Positions 9,167 to 18,520 of a stretch of DNA of 64,000 nucleotides are shown piece by piece. A program made the position numbers and the translations under genes. This stretch comes from Spirochaetaceae bacterium (lineage in GTDB: Bacteria; Spirochaetota; Spirochaetia; SZUA-6; Bin103), in NCBI GenBank assembly GCA_028818385.1, contig JAPPNY010000158.1, positions 1 through 64,000 of the forward strand, read 5' to 3'. Under the pieces are notes generated by a model. The model searched no databases, was not told the DNA's origin, and was given only the letters and a program-made list of their open reading frames with translations. How positions within the stretch are numbered: the stretch's first letter is position 1; the number at the start of each line of letters is the position of its first letter.

Positions 9167-10990
9167 ATGGCGAACGAAGCTGAGCAGCAACGGCTGTACC
9201 GCGTGCGCCACAGCCTGGCGCACGTGATGGCGCAGGCGGTGGTCGAGCGCTATCCGCAGGCGAAGATGGGCATCGGCCCTCCGATCGACACCGGGTTCTA
9301 CTACGACTTCGACCTGGGGCCGGACGACGACGGCCGGCCGCGCTCGTTCACGCCGGAAGACATCGAGCAGATCGAGCGGCGCATGCGCCAGATCATCGGT
9401 CAGCGCTACCCGTTCGAGTACCGGGAGCTGAGCGACGAGGACGCGCGCACGCAGTTCGCCGACCAGCCCTACAAGCTGGAGCTGATCGACGCGATCCTGG
9501 GCGGCGGCGCCGACGAATACGGGCAGGAGCAGGACAACGGCGCCGAACCGGTCCTGAGCACCTACCGCCAGAGCGACTTCGAGGATCTCTGCCGCGGCCC
9601 GCACGTCGAGCACACCGGGCAGATCCCGTCCGACGCCTTCACGCTGATGACCGTGGCCGGCGCCTACTGGCGCGGCGACGAGCACAAGCCGATGCTGCAG
9701 CGCATCTACGGCACCGCCTGGCTGCGCAAGCAGGATCTGCGCGAGCACCTGCAGATGCTGGAGGAGGCCAAGAAGCGCGACCACCGGCGGCTCGGCCAGG
9801 ACCTGGAGCTGTTCACCTTCGACGACGAGGTGGGGCCGGGCCTGCCGCTGTGGTTGCCGCGCGGCGCCGTGCTGATCGAGGAGCTCGAGAAGCTCGCCAG
9901 GGAGGTCGAGTTCGCCGCCGGCTACGACCGGGTGCGCACTCCCCACCTGACCAAGGAGGCGCTGTTTCGGCGCTCAGGGCACCTGCCCTACTACTCCGAG
10001 AGCATGTTCCCGCCCATAGAGATGGAAGGGTTCTCCTACTACATCAAGCCGATGAACTGTCCCTTCCACCACAAGATCTTCGCCGAGCGGCCGCGCAGCT
10101 ACCGCGACCTGCCCGTGCGTCTGGCCGAGTACGGCACCTGCTACCGCTACGAGCAGTCGGGCGAGCTGTTCGGCCTGCTGCGGGTGCGCTCGATGCAGAT
10201 GAACGACGCCCACATCTACTGCTCGGAGGAGCAGTTCGAGGAGGAGTTCCTGGCGGTCGTGGACATGTACCTGGGCTACTTCGAGCTGATGGGCATCGAC
10301 CGCTACGAGATGCGGCTGAGCACCCACCACAAGCGCGGCCTGGGCAAGAAGTACGTGGACGACGAACGGCTCTGGCTCAAGACCGAACAGATGGTGCGCC
10401 GCGCGATGCAGCGCTCCGGAGTGCCCTACACGGAAGTGGCGGACGAGGCCGCCTTCTACGGACCCAAGATCGACGTGCAGGTCTGGAGCGCCATCGGCCG
10501 CGAATTCAGCCTGGCCACCAACCAGGTCGACTTCGCCGTGCCGCCGCGCTTCGACCTGTCGTTCGTCAACCGCGAGGGTCAGGACGAGACGCCGCTGTGC
10601 ATCCACCGCGCGCCGCTCGGCACCCACGAGCGGTTCATCGGTTTCCTGATCGAGCACTACGCCGGCAGCTTCCCGGTGTGGCTGGCCCCCGAGCAGGTGC
10701 GCGTCGTGCCGATCGGCTCCGACCATCACGATTCCGCCCGCGACCTGAAGGCGGAGCTGCGCAAGCTCGCCATCCGCGCGGACGCCGACCTGGGCAGCGA
10801 GCGCATGAACCGCAAGATCCGCGAGGCGCAGCTCATGAAGGTGCCCTACATGGCCGTGCTCGGCGACCGCGAGGTGGCCGACGGCACGGTGGCGCTCCGC
10901 ACCCGCGCAGGCTCCCGGGAGACCCTGTCCCGGCAGGAGTTCATCGACCGCGTGCAGGACCGGATCGCCACCCGCTCCCCGGAGCTCTGA
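9167..10990 (+). CDS. thrS: Threonine--tRNA ligase
   Basis: The protein charges tRNA-Thr in the cytoplasm. It is 607 residues, shorter than the usual 640 or so, because it starts directly in the editing domain and lacks the N-terminal TGS domain. The editing-site motifs HSLAHVMAQ and CRGPHVEHTG are intact. In the catalytic core the zinc cysteine is in KPMNCPFHH, motif 2 is YRYEQSGELFGLLRVRSMQ, and the zinc histidines are in IHRAPLGTHERF and FLIEHYAGSFP. The C-terminal anticodon-binding domain begins VRVVPIGSDHHD. It is the only essential housekeeping protein gene in the window and is flanked by sulfatases on both sides. Confidence 0.97.
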   Translation: MANEAEQQRLYRVRHSLAHVMAQAVVERYPQAKMGIGPPIDTGFYYDFDLGPDDDGRPRSFTPEDIEQIERRMRQIIGQRYPFEYRELSDEDARTQFADQPYKLELIDAILGGGADEYGQEQDNGAEPVLSTYRQSDFEDLCRGPHVEHTGQIPSDAFTLMTVAGAYWRGDEHKPMLQRIYGTAWLRKQDLREHLQMLEEAKKRDHRRLGQDLELFTFDDEVGPGLPLWLPRGAVLIEELEKLAREVEFAAGYDRVRTPHLTKEALFRRSGHLPYYSESMFPPIEMEGFSYYIKPMNCPFHHKIFAERPRSYRDLPVRLAEYGTCYRYEQSGELFGLLRVRSMQMNDAHIYCSEEQFEEEFLAVVDMYLGYFELMGIDRYEMRLSTHHKRGLGKKYVDDERLWLKTEQMVRRAMQRSGVPYTEVADEAAFYGPKIDVQVWSAIGREFSLATNQVDFAVPPRFDLSFVNREGQDETPLCIHRAPLGTHERFIGFLIEHYAGSFPVWLAPEQVRVVPIGSDHHDSARDLKAELRKLAIRADADLGSERMNRKIREAQLMKVPYMAVLGDREVADGTVALRTRAGSRETLSRQEFIDRVQDRIATRSPEL

Positions 10991-11032
10991 GCCGCGCGCG
11001 TGGCAGCGCCGCATCGCCCGGGGAGCGGCACG

Positions 11033-12451
11033 GTGAGCCGCCCGAACATCGTCGTCATCATGAGCGACGAGCACGATCCGTCTGTCACCGGTTGCGGCGG
11101 CAGTCGATTCGTGCATACGCCAAACATCGATCGCATGGCGGCGCAGGGCGTGCGTTTCGCCAACGCCTACTGCAACAGCCCGCTGTGCGTGCCGTCCCGC
11201 TTCTCCTTCTGGTCGGGCAGGTACGCCCACGCGGTCAACGCCTGGGACAACGGCTCACCGTTTCCGTCGTCGGTTCCCACGATCGGCAACTACCTGGAGG
11301 CGGCCGGCTACGACACCTATCTCGCTGGCCGCAGCCACTTCGTGGGCCGGCAGGGCTTCGGCAAGCGTCTCCTGGACTCCTCCTACAGCACCAAGCACCC
11401 GGCGCTGAACCCACCGGACCGGTCGCCTTCGTTCCGCCGGGTCCGCGGCAACTCCCACGTGACCGAATGTGGCCGATCGCCCACCGAACCGGAGACCGAG
11501 CTGGACCGCATGACCGCCGACTTCGCCGTTCGCTTCCTGACCGAGCGGGCACGGCGGCCCGGCGACCGGCCGTGGCTGCTCTACGTCGGCTTCTTCCGGC
11601 CGCACTTCCCGCTCCTGTGCGAGGAACGCTATTTCGACCGGTACCATCCCGATCGCGTGGAGCTGCCGGGTTCGCGCGACCAGCCGATCGAGACGCAGCA
11701 CCCGGTCGTCCAGTCCGTGCGACGCTATTTCTGCAACGAACGGCCACTCCCGGAGGAAACCGTGCGTACCGCGCTGGCGGCCTACTACGGACTGGTCACC
11801 TTCACCGACGAGCTCATCGGCGCCGTCCACCGGGCGGCCGAGGCGATCGACGACACCATCGTGCTCTACACCAGCGACCACGGCGAAAACGGCGGCGCAC
11901 ACGGCATGTGGCAGAAGCACTGCTTCTACGAGCACGCCGTACGGGTCCCGCTCGTGATGTGCGGCCCCGGCGTGGCTGCGGGCGGGCTCGTGTCCGCACC
12001 CGTCAGCCTCGTGGACGTGCTGCCCACGCTTCTCGAGATCAGCGAGCAGGAGCCCGACCCGTCGCTGCCGGGCACCAGCCTCATGCCGCTGGCAGCGGGC
12101 GGCGGCAGCCGGGCGGCGGCGTTTCGCGATCGTCCGGTCTTCAGCGAGTACCATGCCTGGGGGATGGAGCGCGCCGGCTACATGCTGCGCAAGGGCGATC
12201 ACAAGCTCAATTACTACGTCGGCCATGAGCCGGAGCTCTTCGATCTCGCCGCCGATCCCGACGAGATGACCGATGTGGCCGCCTCTTCGGCGTACGCGGG
12301 AGTCCGTGCCGAGCTGACCGAGGAACTGCGATCGATCGTCGATCCCGAGTCCGTCGATGACCGCGCACGGGCGAATCAACGACGATCGGGTCATGCGCGC
12401 TACGAGGTACCGCTGCTCTACCGCCAATCCCTGGCCGGCAACGGGTCCTGA
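11033..12451 (+). CDS. Sulfatase family protein
   Basis: This 472-residue sulfatase begins SRPNIVVIMSDEHD and has the core CVPSRFSFWSG, with Cys52 as the predicted formylglycine site. The second metal motif is TSDHGENGGAHGMWQK, followed by EHAVRVPLVM. The closing LFDLAADPDEMTDVA is typical of choline-sulfatase and heparan-type sulfatases. GTG 11033 was chosen because GGGGAG lies seven to eight bases upstream and the domain begins immediately after it; a GTG at 11000 is also in frame. No signal peptide is seen. It follows thrS by about 40 bp on the same strand, so read-through from thrS is possible. Confidence 0.88.
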   Translation: MSRPNIVVIMSDEHDPSVTGCGGSRFVHTPNIDRMAAQGVRFANAYCNSPLCVPSRFSFWSGRYAHAVNAWDNGSPFPSSVPTIGNYLEAAGYDTYLAGRSHFVGRQGFGKRLLDSSYSTKHPALNPPDRSPSFRRVRGNSHVTECGRSPTEPETELDRMTADFAVRFLTERARRPGDRPWLLYVGFFRPHFPLLCEERYFDRYHPDRVELPGSRDQPIETQHPVVQSVRRYFCNERPLPEETVRTALAAYYGLVTFTDELIGAVHRAAEAIDDTIVLYTSDHGENGGAHGMWQKHCFYEHAVRVPLVMCGPGVAAGGLVSAPVSLVDVLPTLLEISEQEPDPSLPGTSLMPLAAGGGSRAAAFRDRPVFSEYHAWGMERAGYMLRKGDHKLNYYVGHEPELFDLAADPDEMTDVAASSAYAGVRAELTEELRSIVDPESVDDRARANQRRSGHARYEVPLLYRQSLAGNGS

Positions 12452-12527
12452 CGGAACCGCGGTGCGTCGGCAGTGACACGCAGTTACTGTTGGAGGTCCG
12501 GAGCACCTGTGGTACTCTGCGAGACGA

Positions 12528-12601
12528 GGGCAATTAGCTCAGCTGGATAGAGCGCTGGCCTCCGGAGCCAGAGGTCGTGGGTTCGAATCCCGCATTGCCC
12601 G
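12528..12601 (+). tRNA. tRNA-Arg (anticodon CCG)
   Basis: A 74-nt cloverleaf. The acceptor arm GGGCAAT pairs with ATTGCCC, with G as discriminator. The D arm is GCTC/GAGC, the anticodon stem CTGGC/GCCAG encloses loop CTCCGGA, and the T arm GTGGG/CCCGC encloses TTCGAAT. The anticodon CCG reads CGG arginine codons. CCA is not encoded. The gene stands alone between two sulfatase genes, and I found no second copy of its 3' end nearby. Confidence 0.97.
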
Positions 12602-12631
12602 TTCCATCGGCGGTCCGGCAGAATCACTCCC

Positions 12632-14089
12632 GTGACTCGTTCCCTTCCCAACTTCCTGCTGATCGTCACGGATCAACAGCGAGCCGACTGGGTGGGATAC
12701 GAACGGCCCGGCGTGGTCGATACCCCCAACCTGGACGCCTTGGCGGCCGGGGGTGCCCGCTTCGCCCGCGCCTACTGCACCGCCCCGGTGTGCGGCCCCT
12801 CCCGCATCAGCCTTGCCACCGGCAACCTGGCGCGCCGGTCGGGCGCCATCAACAACTGGAGCAGGATGCCCCTCACCGCCTCCACCTACTACCAGCGCCT
12901 GCGTGCCCTCGGCTACCGCGTCGGCTTCACCGGCAAGATCGACCTGTTCAGGGGCGGCTTCAGCCGCCAGCCTATCGACGACCCGATGGCGCGGCTGCAC
13001 GCGGCAGGCTTCACCGATCCCCGGCCGATCGAGAGCGCCAAGACCCCGACCTGGAGCGATGCGGAGATCGAGCGCCAGCGCGCGAGCGGCGAGCTGGGCC
13101 CCTATTCCCGCTACCTCGACGGCCTGGGACTGCTGGAGGCGCTGTGCGAGCACGGCCGCCGGTGGGCGAGCGGCGCCGTCGAAGGCGAGCTCCGCCAGTG
13201 GATGGAGAGCGGCGAGCGGTGGGCGCTCTGGAAAGACGGCATCGTGCCGCCGGCGTTCTACGACGACTCGGTGCTCCCCACCGAGCACGGTCTGGACAGC
13301 TTCGTGGGTCGCTCCGCCGTCGCGATGCTCGAGGAGTACCTGGCTCGGGACACGCCCTGGCACCTGCAGGTGAACTTTCCGAGCCCGCACACCCCCTACC
13401 ACCCGCCGCGTGAGTACGGCGAGCGCTACCGCACGCGCCGGATGCCCCCTGCCATCGTGGATGACCTGGCCGGCAAGCCGAGCTGGCAGCAGCGCCGCTT
13501 CGGCGGCGAGGGGCGGACTCCCGCCGAGGAGGTGGCCAGGGTGCGGCGGCAGTACTCGGCCACCATCGAGTTGCTCGATGACTGGCTTGGCCGGTTCGTC
13601 GCGCTGCTGCGATCCCACGGCCGGCTCGACGACACCCTCATCGTCTTCACCTCCGACCACGGCGAGATGCTCGGGGACCGCGGCTACTTCATGAAGTCCT
13701 GCTTCTACGAGCAGGCGGTGCGGGTGCCGCTGGTGATGCGCGGGCCCCACGTGACGAGCGGGCTGGCCAGCGACGCCCTGGTCGAGCTGCACGACGTGGC
13801 TCCCACCATCCTGGAGCTGGCCGGCACGGCATTCGCCGATCCGGTCGATGCGGTGAGCCTGTTGCCGGTCCTCTCGAGTAGCCGCGCCCGCCACCGCGAC
13901 TCGGTGGTGAGCGAGTACTACTTCGGGAGGATGGCTCGGGACGAGCGGTGGAAGTTCGTCTTCAACGACAACGACCTGCCCGAGCTCTACGACCTGGAGG
14001 AGGATCCCGACGAGCTGGCCAACGTCGCGGAGGCGCGACCGGACGTCGCCAGGCGTTTCTACCGCACGCTCACCGAGCGACTCGGTTAG
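12632..14089 (+). CDS. Sulfatase family protein
   Basis: This is a 485-residue sulfatase. It begins SLPNFLLIVTDQQRADW, has CGPSRISLATGNLARR with Cys54 as the formylglycine site, and TSDHGEMLGDRGYFMK as the second metal motif. The C-terminal LYDLEEDPDELANVAE closes the domain. The start is GTG 12632; CAGAAT at 12619-12624 lies seven bases before it, again without a ribosome-binding site. It begins only 30 bp after the tRNA. Its stop overlaps the end of the opposite-strand propeller gene by four bases. The substrate is not deducible, but three sulfatases together suggest use of sulfated glycans or small sulfate esters. Confidence 0.88.
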   Translation: MTRSLPNFLLIVTDQQRADWVGYERPGVVDTPNLDALAAGGARFARAYCTAPVCGPSRISLATGNLARRSGAINNWSRMPLTASTYYQRLRALGYRVGFTGKIDLFRGGFSRQPIDDPMARLHAAGFTDPRPIESAKTPTWSDAEIERQRASGELGPYSRYLDGLGLLEALCEHGRRWASGAVEGELRQWMESGERWALWKDGIVPPAFYDDSVLPTEHGLDSFVGRSAVAMLEEYLARDTPWHLQVNFPSPHTPYHPPREYGERYRTRRMPPAIVDDLAGKPSWQQRRFGGEGRTPAEEVARVRRQYSATIELLDDWLGRFVALLRSHGRLDDTLIVFTSDHGEMLGDRGYFMKSCFYEQAVRVPLVMRGPHVTSGLASDALVELHDVAPTILELAGTAFADPVDAVSLLPVLSSSRARHRDSVVSEYYFGRMARDERWKFVFNDNDLPELYDLEEDPDELANVAEARPDVARRFYRTLTERLG

Positions 14090-15138
14090 GCCCCCGAAAC
14101 CGACGCCTGTCGCGCCGAGTACGAGCGCTGGCTCGGGTGAGCAGAAGTCGCGCTGGCGATGCGCCAGCGGCCCTTCAGATCACAGGCTTCGTAAAACAGG
14201 CGGAAGCGGCCATCGGCCAGGTCGATCACGCAGGGCTCGGACGCCTTGGCGGTATCCCAGCGCCCCCCGTTGTCGACGCAAATGCCCGGGTCCTTGCGCC
14301 AATCAAGCCCGTCGCGCGAAAAGGCGCTGAAGATTCTGCCGTGATACTTCGATCCCGCCGGAACCTCCGGGGCTGCCACCCATCCGGCATAGTACATCCG
14401 GTATCCCCCGTGACTCAGACGTAATACTTCCGGCGCATAGACGGAAGCTGACTCCAGCTCGCTTTCCTGCGCGACTCGGACGCCCGGCTCCAACTCGAAG
14501 TGCAGGCCGTCATCGGACACCGCACTGACGATATTGTGCCCGTTGAAAGCCCCTGGCGGCGGGGCGGCATCGGGAAAGGGCGAAGCGCTGGCATAGAGGC
14601 GGTAGCGGGATGGTCGGCCGTCTCGACCCGGGTCGAGATACAGGCATCTCGGGGCGCCATACGAGGTGTGCTCGCCGCCCAGACGAACGCCTTGTTCGCG
14701 TTCCCAGACGAGTCCGTCATCCGAGAGAGCGCTGATGATGGCGCTGCGGACCGCACCTCCCGGCTGCTCGGTCCGCCCTTCGACATACATCCGATAGCCG
14801 CCTTCCGGCAAAGGGATCACCTCGGGACTCCAGATATAATGCGCCGCCCCGTCACCGCCGGCATCCAACCGCACACCCGGCTCCTTCTGCCACCGCTCGG
14901 CGTCGGTGGAAAAAGAGCTCAAAATGTACCCTTTCGAATCGGGATTCGGGCGTTCCGGTCCAAAGCCGTGATAGTACATCCGGTATCCCCGGCCCACCTT
15001 TATCACGTTCGGGGTAAGGACCCGCTCGGCGTCGAGCGGACCATTCGAGTCGACCGCGATGTCGGCATCCTTGATCCACCTGGTACCGGGATCTGCCATC
15101 TGATAGTGGACGGCTCTGGTCATATCGTCGCCGGCCAT
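14086..15138 (-). CDS. Glycosidase-like five-bladed beta-propeller protein
   Basis: The 350-residue protein is built from repeated blades with the pattern (L/V)-x-x-G-x-Y-R-M-Y-Y-x-G followed by S-x-D-G-x-x-W, as in GH43/GH32 and GH130-like proteins. Examples are GRGYRMYYHGFGPERP, GGYRMYVEGRTEQ and GGYRMYYAGWVAAPE. Acidic residues at the start of the blades could act in catalysis or sugar binding, but I cannot assign the pair. No signal peptide. It heads a minus-strand group with the DapA-like and cupin genes, though it lies downstream of them by 34 bp. A sugar phosphorylase or glycosidase role is a family inference. Confidence 0.72.
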   Translation of the reverse strand: MAGDDMTRAVHYQMADPGTRWIKDADIAVDSNGPLDAERVLTPNVIKVGRGYRMYYHGFGPERPNPDSKGYILSSFSTDAERWQKEPGVRLDAGGDGAAHYIWSPEVIPLPEGGYRMYVEGRTEQPGGAVRSAIISALSDDGLVWEREQGVRLGGEHTSYGAPRCLYLDPGRDGRPSRYRLYASASPFPDAAPPPGAFNGHNIVSAVSDDGLHFELEPGVRVAQESELESASVYAPEVLRLSHGGYRMYYAGWVAAPEVPAGSKYHGRIFSAFSRDGLDWRKDPGICVDNGGRWDTAKASEPCVIDLADGRFRLFYEACDLKGRWRIASATSAHPSQRSYSARQASVSGA

Positions 15139-15172
15139 CGCTCTCTACCTCCTCATCAGACCTGACGGGCCG

Positions 15173-16087
15173 TCACGCGTCCTGGTCTCCGAAGACCTCC
15201 CTCACCGTCGCCTGCACGGCCTCGCGCGCCGCGCCCTCCAGCGACGGGCGCGGACGGCCCAGCCTTGCATTCGGCACCAGGCCGTGCAGCTCCATCGCCA
15301 CCTTCACGCTCTCCAGCCAGCCGTGCTTGATGGCCAACTGCAGCCAACGGTCCTCGTACCGCTCCACCATCGCCCACGCCGCGTCCATCTCGCCGGCCTG
15401 CAGGTGCCCGTAGAACCGCAACGCCAGGTCGGGGCGGAACGGCGCCACCGTGCACAGGTAGGCGGCGCCGCCCAGCGGATAGCCCAGCATGAAGTTGCGC
15501 ATCTGGCCGCCCGAGATCACCGCGAAGCTCTCCTCGGCGGTGGCACGGAGCAGGTCGTAGTACGCGTAGAACGGATCGCCGTCGTTCTTGATCCCGACCA
15601 CCTCGTCGCGGGCGGCCAGCTCGCGCACGGTGGCGATCGGATACGGGTCGGGCCACGCGCCCCACACCAGCACAGGGATGCCGGCGGCGCCGCGGATGGC
15701 GTCGAAGTAGCCGACCAGCACCTCACGCTCCTGGCCCAGCCACGGGTTGATCTGCACCTTGACCGCGTCGGCGCCGACCGCGTCGGCGTGACGCAGGAAC
15801 TCCCGGCACTCGTCGATGCTCCAGTAACCGGTGGAGGTCACGAACAGCGCGCGGCCGTCCACGGTGCGCGCGAACAGCTCGGTGAGCTTCCAGATCTCCT
15901 CCGAGGACAGGACCGAGAACTCGCTGCTGCCGTAGGTCAGCAGGACGACGGGCACGCGCTGCTCGCACAGCCAGTCGACGTAGCGTTGCATCGCCTCGTA
16001 GTCGACCGAGTGGTCGTCGGCGAAGCAGATGTTGACCGGGACCACCGGCCCCTTCAGGCGCTCGACGACCTCGGTGCCGCGGCTCAT
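15173..16087 (-). CDS. Dihydrodipicolinate synthase/N-acetylneuraminate lyase family protein
   Basis: This 304-residue class I aldolase-type TIM barrel starts MSRGTEVVERLKGPVVPVN. The Schiff-base lysine is expected in EVVGIKNDGDPF (about residue 165). The usual GTTGE loop reads LTYGSSEFSVLSSEE, so it is a divergent member and not a housekeeping DapA. The ATG at 16087 overlaps the stop of the upstream cupin gene (ATGA), which fixes the start; frame upstream of this is not similar to anything. It probably cleaves or forms a keto-acid sugar derivative; the substrate is unknown. Confidence 0.82.
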   Translation of the reverse strand: MSRGTEVVERLKGPVVPVNICFADDHSVDYEAMQRYVDWLCEQRVPVVLLTYGSSEFSVLSSEEIWKLTELFARTVDGRALFVTSTGYWSIDECREFLRHADAVGADAVKVQINPWLGQEREVLVGYFDAIRGAAGIPVLVWGAWPDPYPIATVRELAARDEVVGIKNDGDPFYAYYDLLRATAEESFAVISGGQMRNFMLGYPLGGAAYLCTVAPFRPDLALRFYGHLQAGEMDAAWAMVERYEDRWLQLAIKHGWLESVKVAMELHGLVPNARLGRPRPSLEGAAREAVQATVREVFGDQDA

Positions 16088-16461
16088 GACCGCACCTCGC
16101 CGGTGTCGTCCGCGGAGCGGTAGTGGAACAGCATGCGCACCGGCTCCTCGATCTCCCACGTGCAGCGGCTGCCGGCGCGGATCAGGATCGCCTGCCCGGC
16201 GCAGTAGGTGGCGCTGCGGCCGTCCTGGTCGGTGATGCGCGCGCGCCCGGCGATCAGGTAGATCGCCTCGTCGCCGGCATACCGGGACCAGAACGAGCCG
16301 ACCGTGCTGGTCCACACGGCGATCCACGTGCTGTCATCGGGCGCGCGGTAGAGGTCCCGCGACGCCATCCGCGGCCGGCCGCTCAGGATCTGCTCGGCAG
16401 CCATCGGCCACGGTTCCAGGTCTTCGGTCATCACGTCGAGCACCGGGATCGGCATTGCCAT
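16084..16461 (-). CDS. Small cupin-domain protein
   Basis: The 125-residue protein carries a single cupin barrel. ISGRPRMASRDLY leads into WTSTVGSFWSRYAGDEAIYLIAG (here seen as VGSFWSRYAGDEAIYLI) and GQAILIRAGSRCTWEIEEPV, the layout of the DUF861/ureidoglycine-aminohydrolase-like cupins. ATG 16461 is preferred to 16476. It is coupled by ATGA overlap to the DapA-like gene, so it probably serves the same pathway, for example as an isomerase or ligand sensor. Metal ligands are not fully evident. Confidence 0.72.
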   Translation of the reverse strand: MAMPIPVLDVMTEDLEPWPMAAEQILSGRPRMASRDLYRAPDDSTWIAVWTSTVGSFWSRYAGDEAIYLIAGRARITDQDGRSATYCAGQAILIRAGSRCTWEIEEPVRMLFHYRSADDTGEVRS

Positions 16462-16602
16462 GCCCCCATTGTCCACCGCGCCTCGCGGAACGGCAACAGA
16501 TCAGGATTGGCGCGTTCTGTCTCTGCGATGGCTCCATTCGCCAGTGACAGGGACGTGTGTGGTCCGTATGTTCCGACCACAGCGGAGAAAAGGAGAGTCT
16601 TG

Positions 16603-17415
16603 ATGAAGACCGTACTGGTTACCGGCGCGTCGTCAGGCATCGGTGAAGCGACGGCCCGGAAGCTCGTCGAGGACGGCTATACGGTCTATGTGGCCGCGCG
16701 TCGGCTCGAGAAGATGCACGCTCTCGTGGAACGCGGGGCGACCGCGGTGCAGATGGACGTCGCCAGGGAAGAGGATGTCCGGCGCGCCGTGAAGCAGGTC
16801 GAGGCCGAGCAGGGCGGCATCGACATCCTGGTGAACAATGCAGGCTTCGCTCTCTGGGGGGCGGTCGAGGACATCCCGCTGGAGGATGCCCGGTATCAAT
16901 TCGAGGTGAACCTGTTCGGGCTGGCCCGGCTCACGCAGTTGGCGCTACCCCACATGCGGGAGAAGGGCGCCGGGACGGTCGTCAACATCTCGTCGATGGG
17001 GGGCAAGATCTGGTTCCCGTTCGGGGCGTGGTATCACGCTACCAAGCATGCCCTCGAAGGTTGGTCCGATTGCCTGCGCCATGAGGTGGCGCCGTTCGGA
17101 ATCGACGTTGTCGTCGTCGAGCCGGGCGGCGTCCAGACGGAGTTTGGTGATGTCGCGTTCGGTCCGCTGAAGGAACGATCGGCCGGCGGTGCGTACGGCG
17201 AGCGAGTCCTGAAGATGATGAACGGGATCGAGGGGAGGTCCGGACCCATGGGCTCGCCGCCCTCGGTGATAGCCGACACCATCTCGCGCGCGCTCAAGGC
17301 GCCGCGCCCCAGGACCAGGTACGTCACCGGTCAAGGTGCGGGCACGTTCCTGTTCCTGCGCCGCTGGACCACCGACCGGATGTATGACCGGATCATGCGC
17401 CGGTTCGCAGGCTGA
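16603..17415 (+). CDS. Short-chain dehydrogenase/reductase
   Basis: This 270-residue classical SDR oxidises or reduces a hydroxyl/keto group with NAD(P). The nucleotide motif TGASSGIG is at residues 7-14, NNAG near 80, the catalytic Ser in NISSMGG, and YHATK with Tyr144 and Lys148. The C-terminal extension after EPGGVQTEFGD resembles that of oxidoreductases often listed as retinol-dehydrogenase-like. AGGAGA at 16591-16596 is an ideal ribosome-binding site for ATG 16603. It runs divergently from the cupin gene, with about 140 bp between, and is followed by an AraC regulator on the same strand. Confidence 0.9.
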   Translation: MKTVLVTGASSGIGEATARKLVEDGYTVYVAARRLEKMHALVERGATAVQMDVAREEDVRRAVKQVEAEQGGIDILVNNAGFALWGAVEDIPLEDARYQFEVNLFGLARLTQLALPHMREKGAGTVVNISSMGGKIWFPFGAWYHATKHALEGWSDCLRHEVAPFGIDVVVVEPGGVQTEFGDVAFGPLKERSAGGAYGERVLKMMNGIEGRSGPMGSPPSVIADTISRALKAPRPRTRYVTGQGAGTFLFLRRWTTDRMYDRIMRRFAG

Positions 17416-17444
17416 GGCTCCGAGCACATCCCGGGGCCTGAGCC

Positions 17445-18509
17445 ATGAACTCACAGGCCGAGTTCGCACTGAGCCCGGGCTGGGCGCTCTTGATGAACGA
17501 TGCCGGGATCAGCGCCGAGAACGTGTTGCGGCGGGCCGGGCTGCGTCGTGACCTATTCACCAGCGGCCGGAAGACGATCACGATCGACGAGTGCTTTGCG
17601 CTGTGGGCGGGGCTCGAGGCCGAGTCGGGCGATCCCCTGCTCCCGTTGGCGATCGGACGGGCGATCTCGTTCGAGTCGTTCGAGCCGCCCCTGTTCGCGG
17701 CCACCTGCAGCCCGAACCTGAACGTCGCTGCCCGTCGGCTCGCGCAGCACAAGAAACTGATCGGCCCGATGCGGCTGGCGGTGGCTCAGTCCCGGACCGA
17801 GACTGGTCTCCGGATCGTCTGGCCTCCGGATGTGCAGCCGCCCCGGTCGCTATCCACGGCCGAGCTGGTGTTCTGGGTGACACTGGCCCGGCTCTGCACG
17901 CGCGCACCGATCCGTCCGGTCCGCGTGACGTCGCCCGATCCCCCGGAAGACGCCGACGCCTACCGCGACTACCTCGGAGTGGCGGTGACGAAGGGTCCTG
18001 CGTGGACGGTTGCCTTCTCGGCGCGGGACGCGACCCGTCCCTTCCTGACCGCGAATGATCGAATGTGGGAGTTCTTCGAACCCGAGCTGCGCCGGCGGCT
18101 GTCCGAAACGGAGGCCGGCACGTCGCACGAAGAGCGGGTCCGGGCATCGCTGCTGGAGCTGCTCCCCGCGGGCGCCGGGTCGATGGGGGCGGTTGCCCGT
18201 GACTTGGCGATGAGCACCCGGACGCTGCAGCGCCGACTCAGCGCTGAAGGACCAACGTTTCGGCGGGTCCTGAACGCCACCCGGAGGTCGCTGGCGCTCC
18301 ACTACGTCTCCGAGTCGGACCTGTCGGCCGGGGAGATCTCCTTCCTCCTCGGCTACGAAGACACCCGCTCCTTCTACCGCGCCTTCCACGCCTGGACCGA
18401 TCAGACCCCGCAACTCGCGCGCCGCGGCCGGCTGACCGCAGCCGCTATCATCGGGGCAGACGCTACCGTCCCGTCATCGCATCGAGGATCCGAGCCGATT
18501 CTGCTATAA
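17445..18509 (+). CDS. AraC family transcriptional regulator
   Basis: The 354-residue protein has an N-terminal arabinose-binding-like (OruR/ArgR-type) sensor half and a C-terminal double HTH. The HTH part includes MGAVARDLAMSTRTLQRRLSAEG and ISFLLGYEDTRSFYRAFHAWTDQTP (quoted in short: MSTRTLQRRL, YEDTRSFYRAF), the classic AraC signature. It starts 29 bp after the SDR stop, so the two likely form one transcript, and the regulator may control the SDR. The final segment beyond the HTH is a short disordered tail. Confidence 0.88.
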   Translation: MNSQAEFALSPGWALLMNDAGISAENVLRRAGLRRDLFTSGRKTITIDECFALWAGLEAESGDPLLPLAIGRAISFESFEPPLFAATCSPNLNVAARRLAQHKKLIGPMRLAVAQSRTETGLRIVWPPDVQPPRSLSTAELVFWVTLARLCTRAPIRPVRVTSPDPPEDADAYRDYLGVAVTKGPAWTVAFSARDATRPFLTANDRMWEFFEPELRRRLSETEAGTSHEERVRASLLELLPAGAGSMGAVARDLAMSTRTLQRRLSAEGPTFRRVLNATRRSLALHYVSESDLSAGEISFLLGYEDTRSFYRAFHAWTDQTPQLARRGRLTAAAIIGADATVPSSHRGSEPILL

Positions 18510-18520
18510 CGCATGTCCGG

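Noticed and set aside
12528..12601. tRNA-Arg as an integration site
   Set aside because: No duplicate of the tRNA 3' end and no integrase gene in the window.
15173..16327. Longer version of the DapA-like protein starting at 16327
   Set aside because: The extra residues read through the cupin gene in another frame; the ATGA overlap at 16084-16087 fixes the shorter form.
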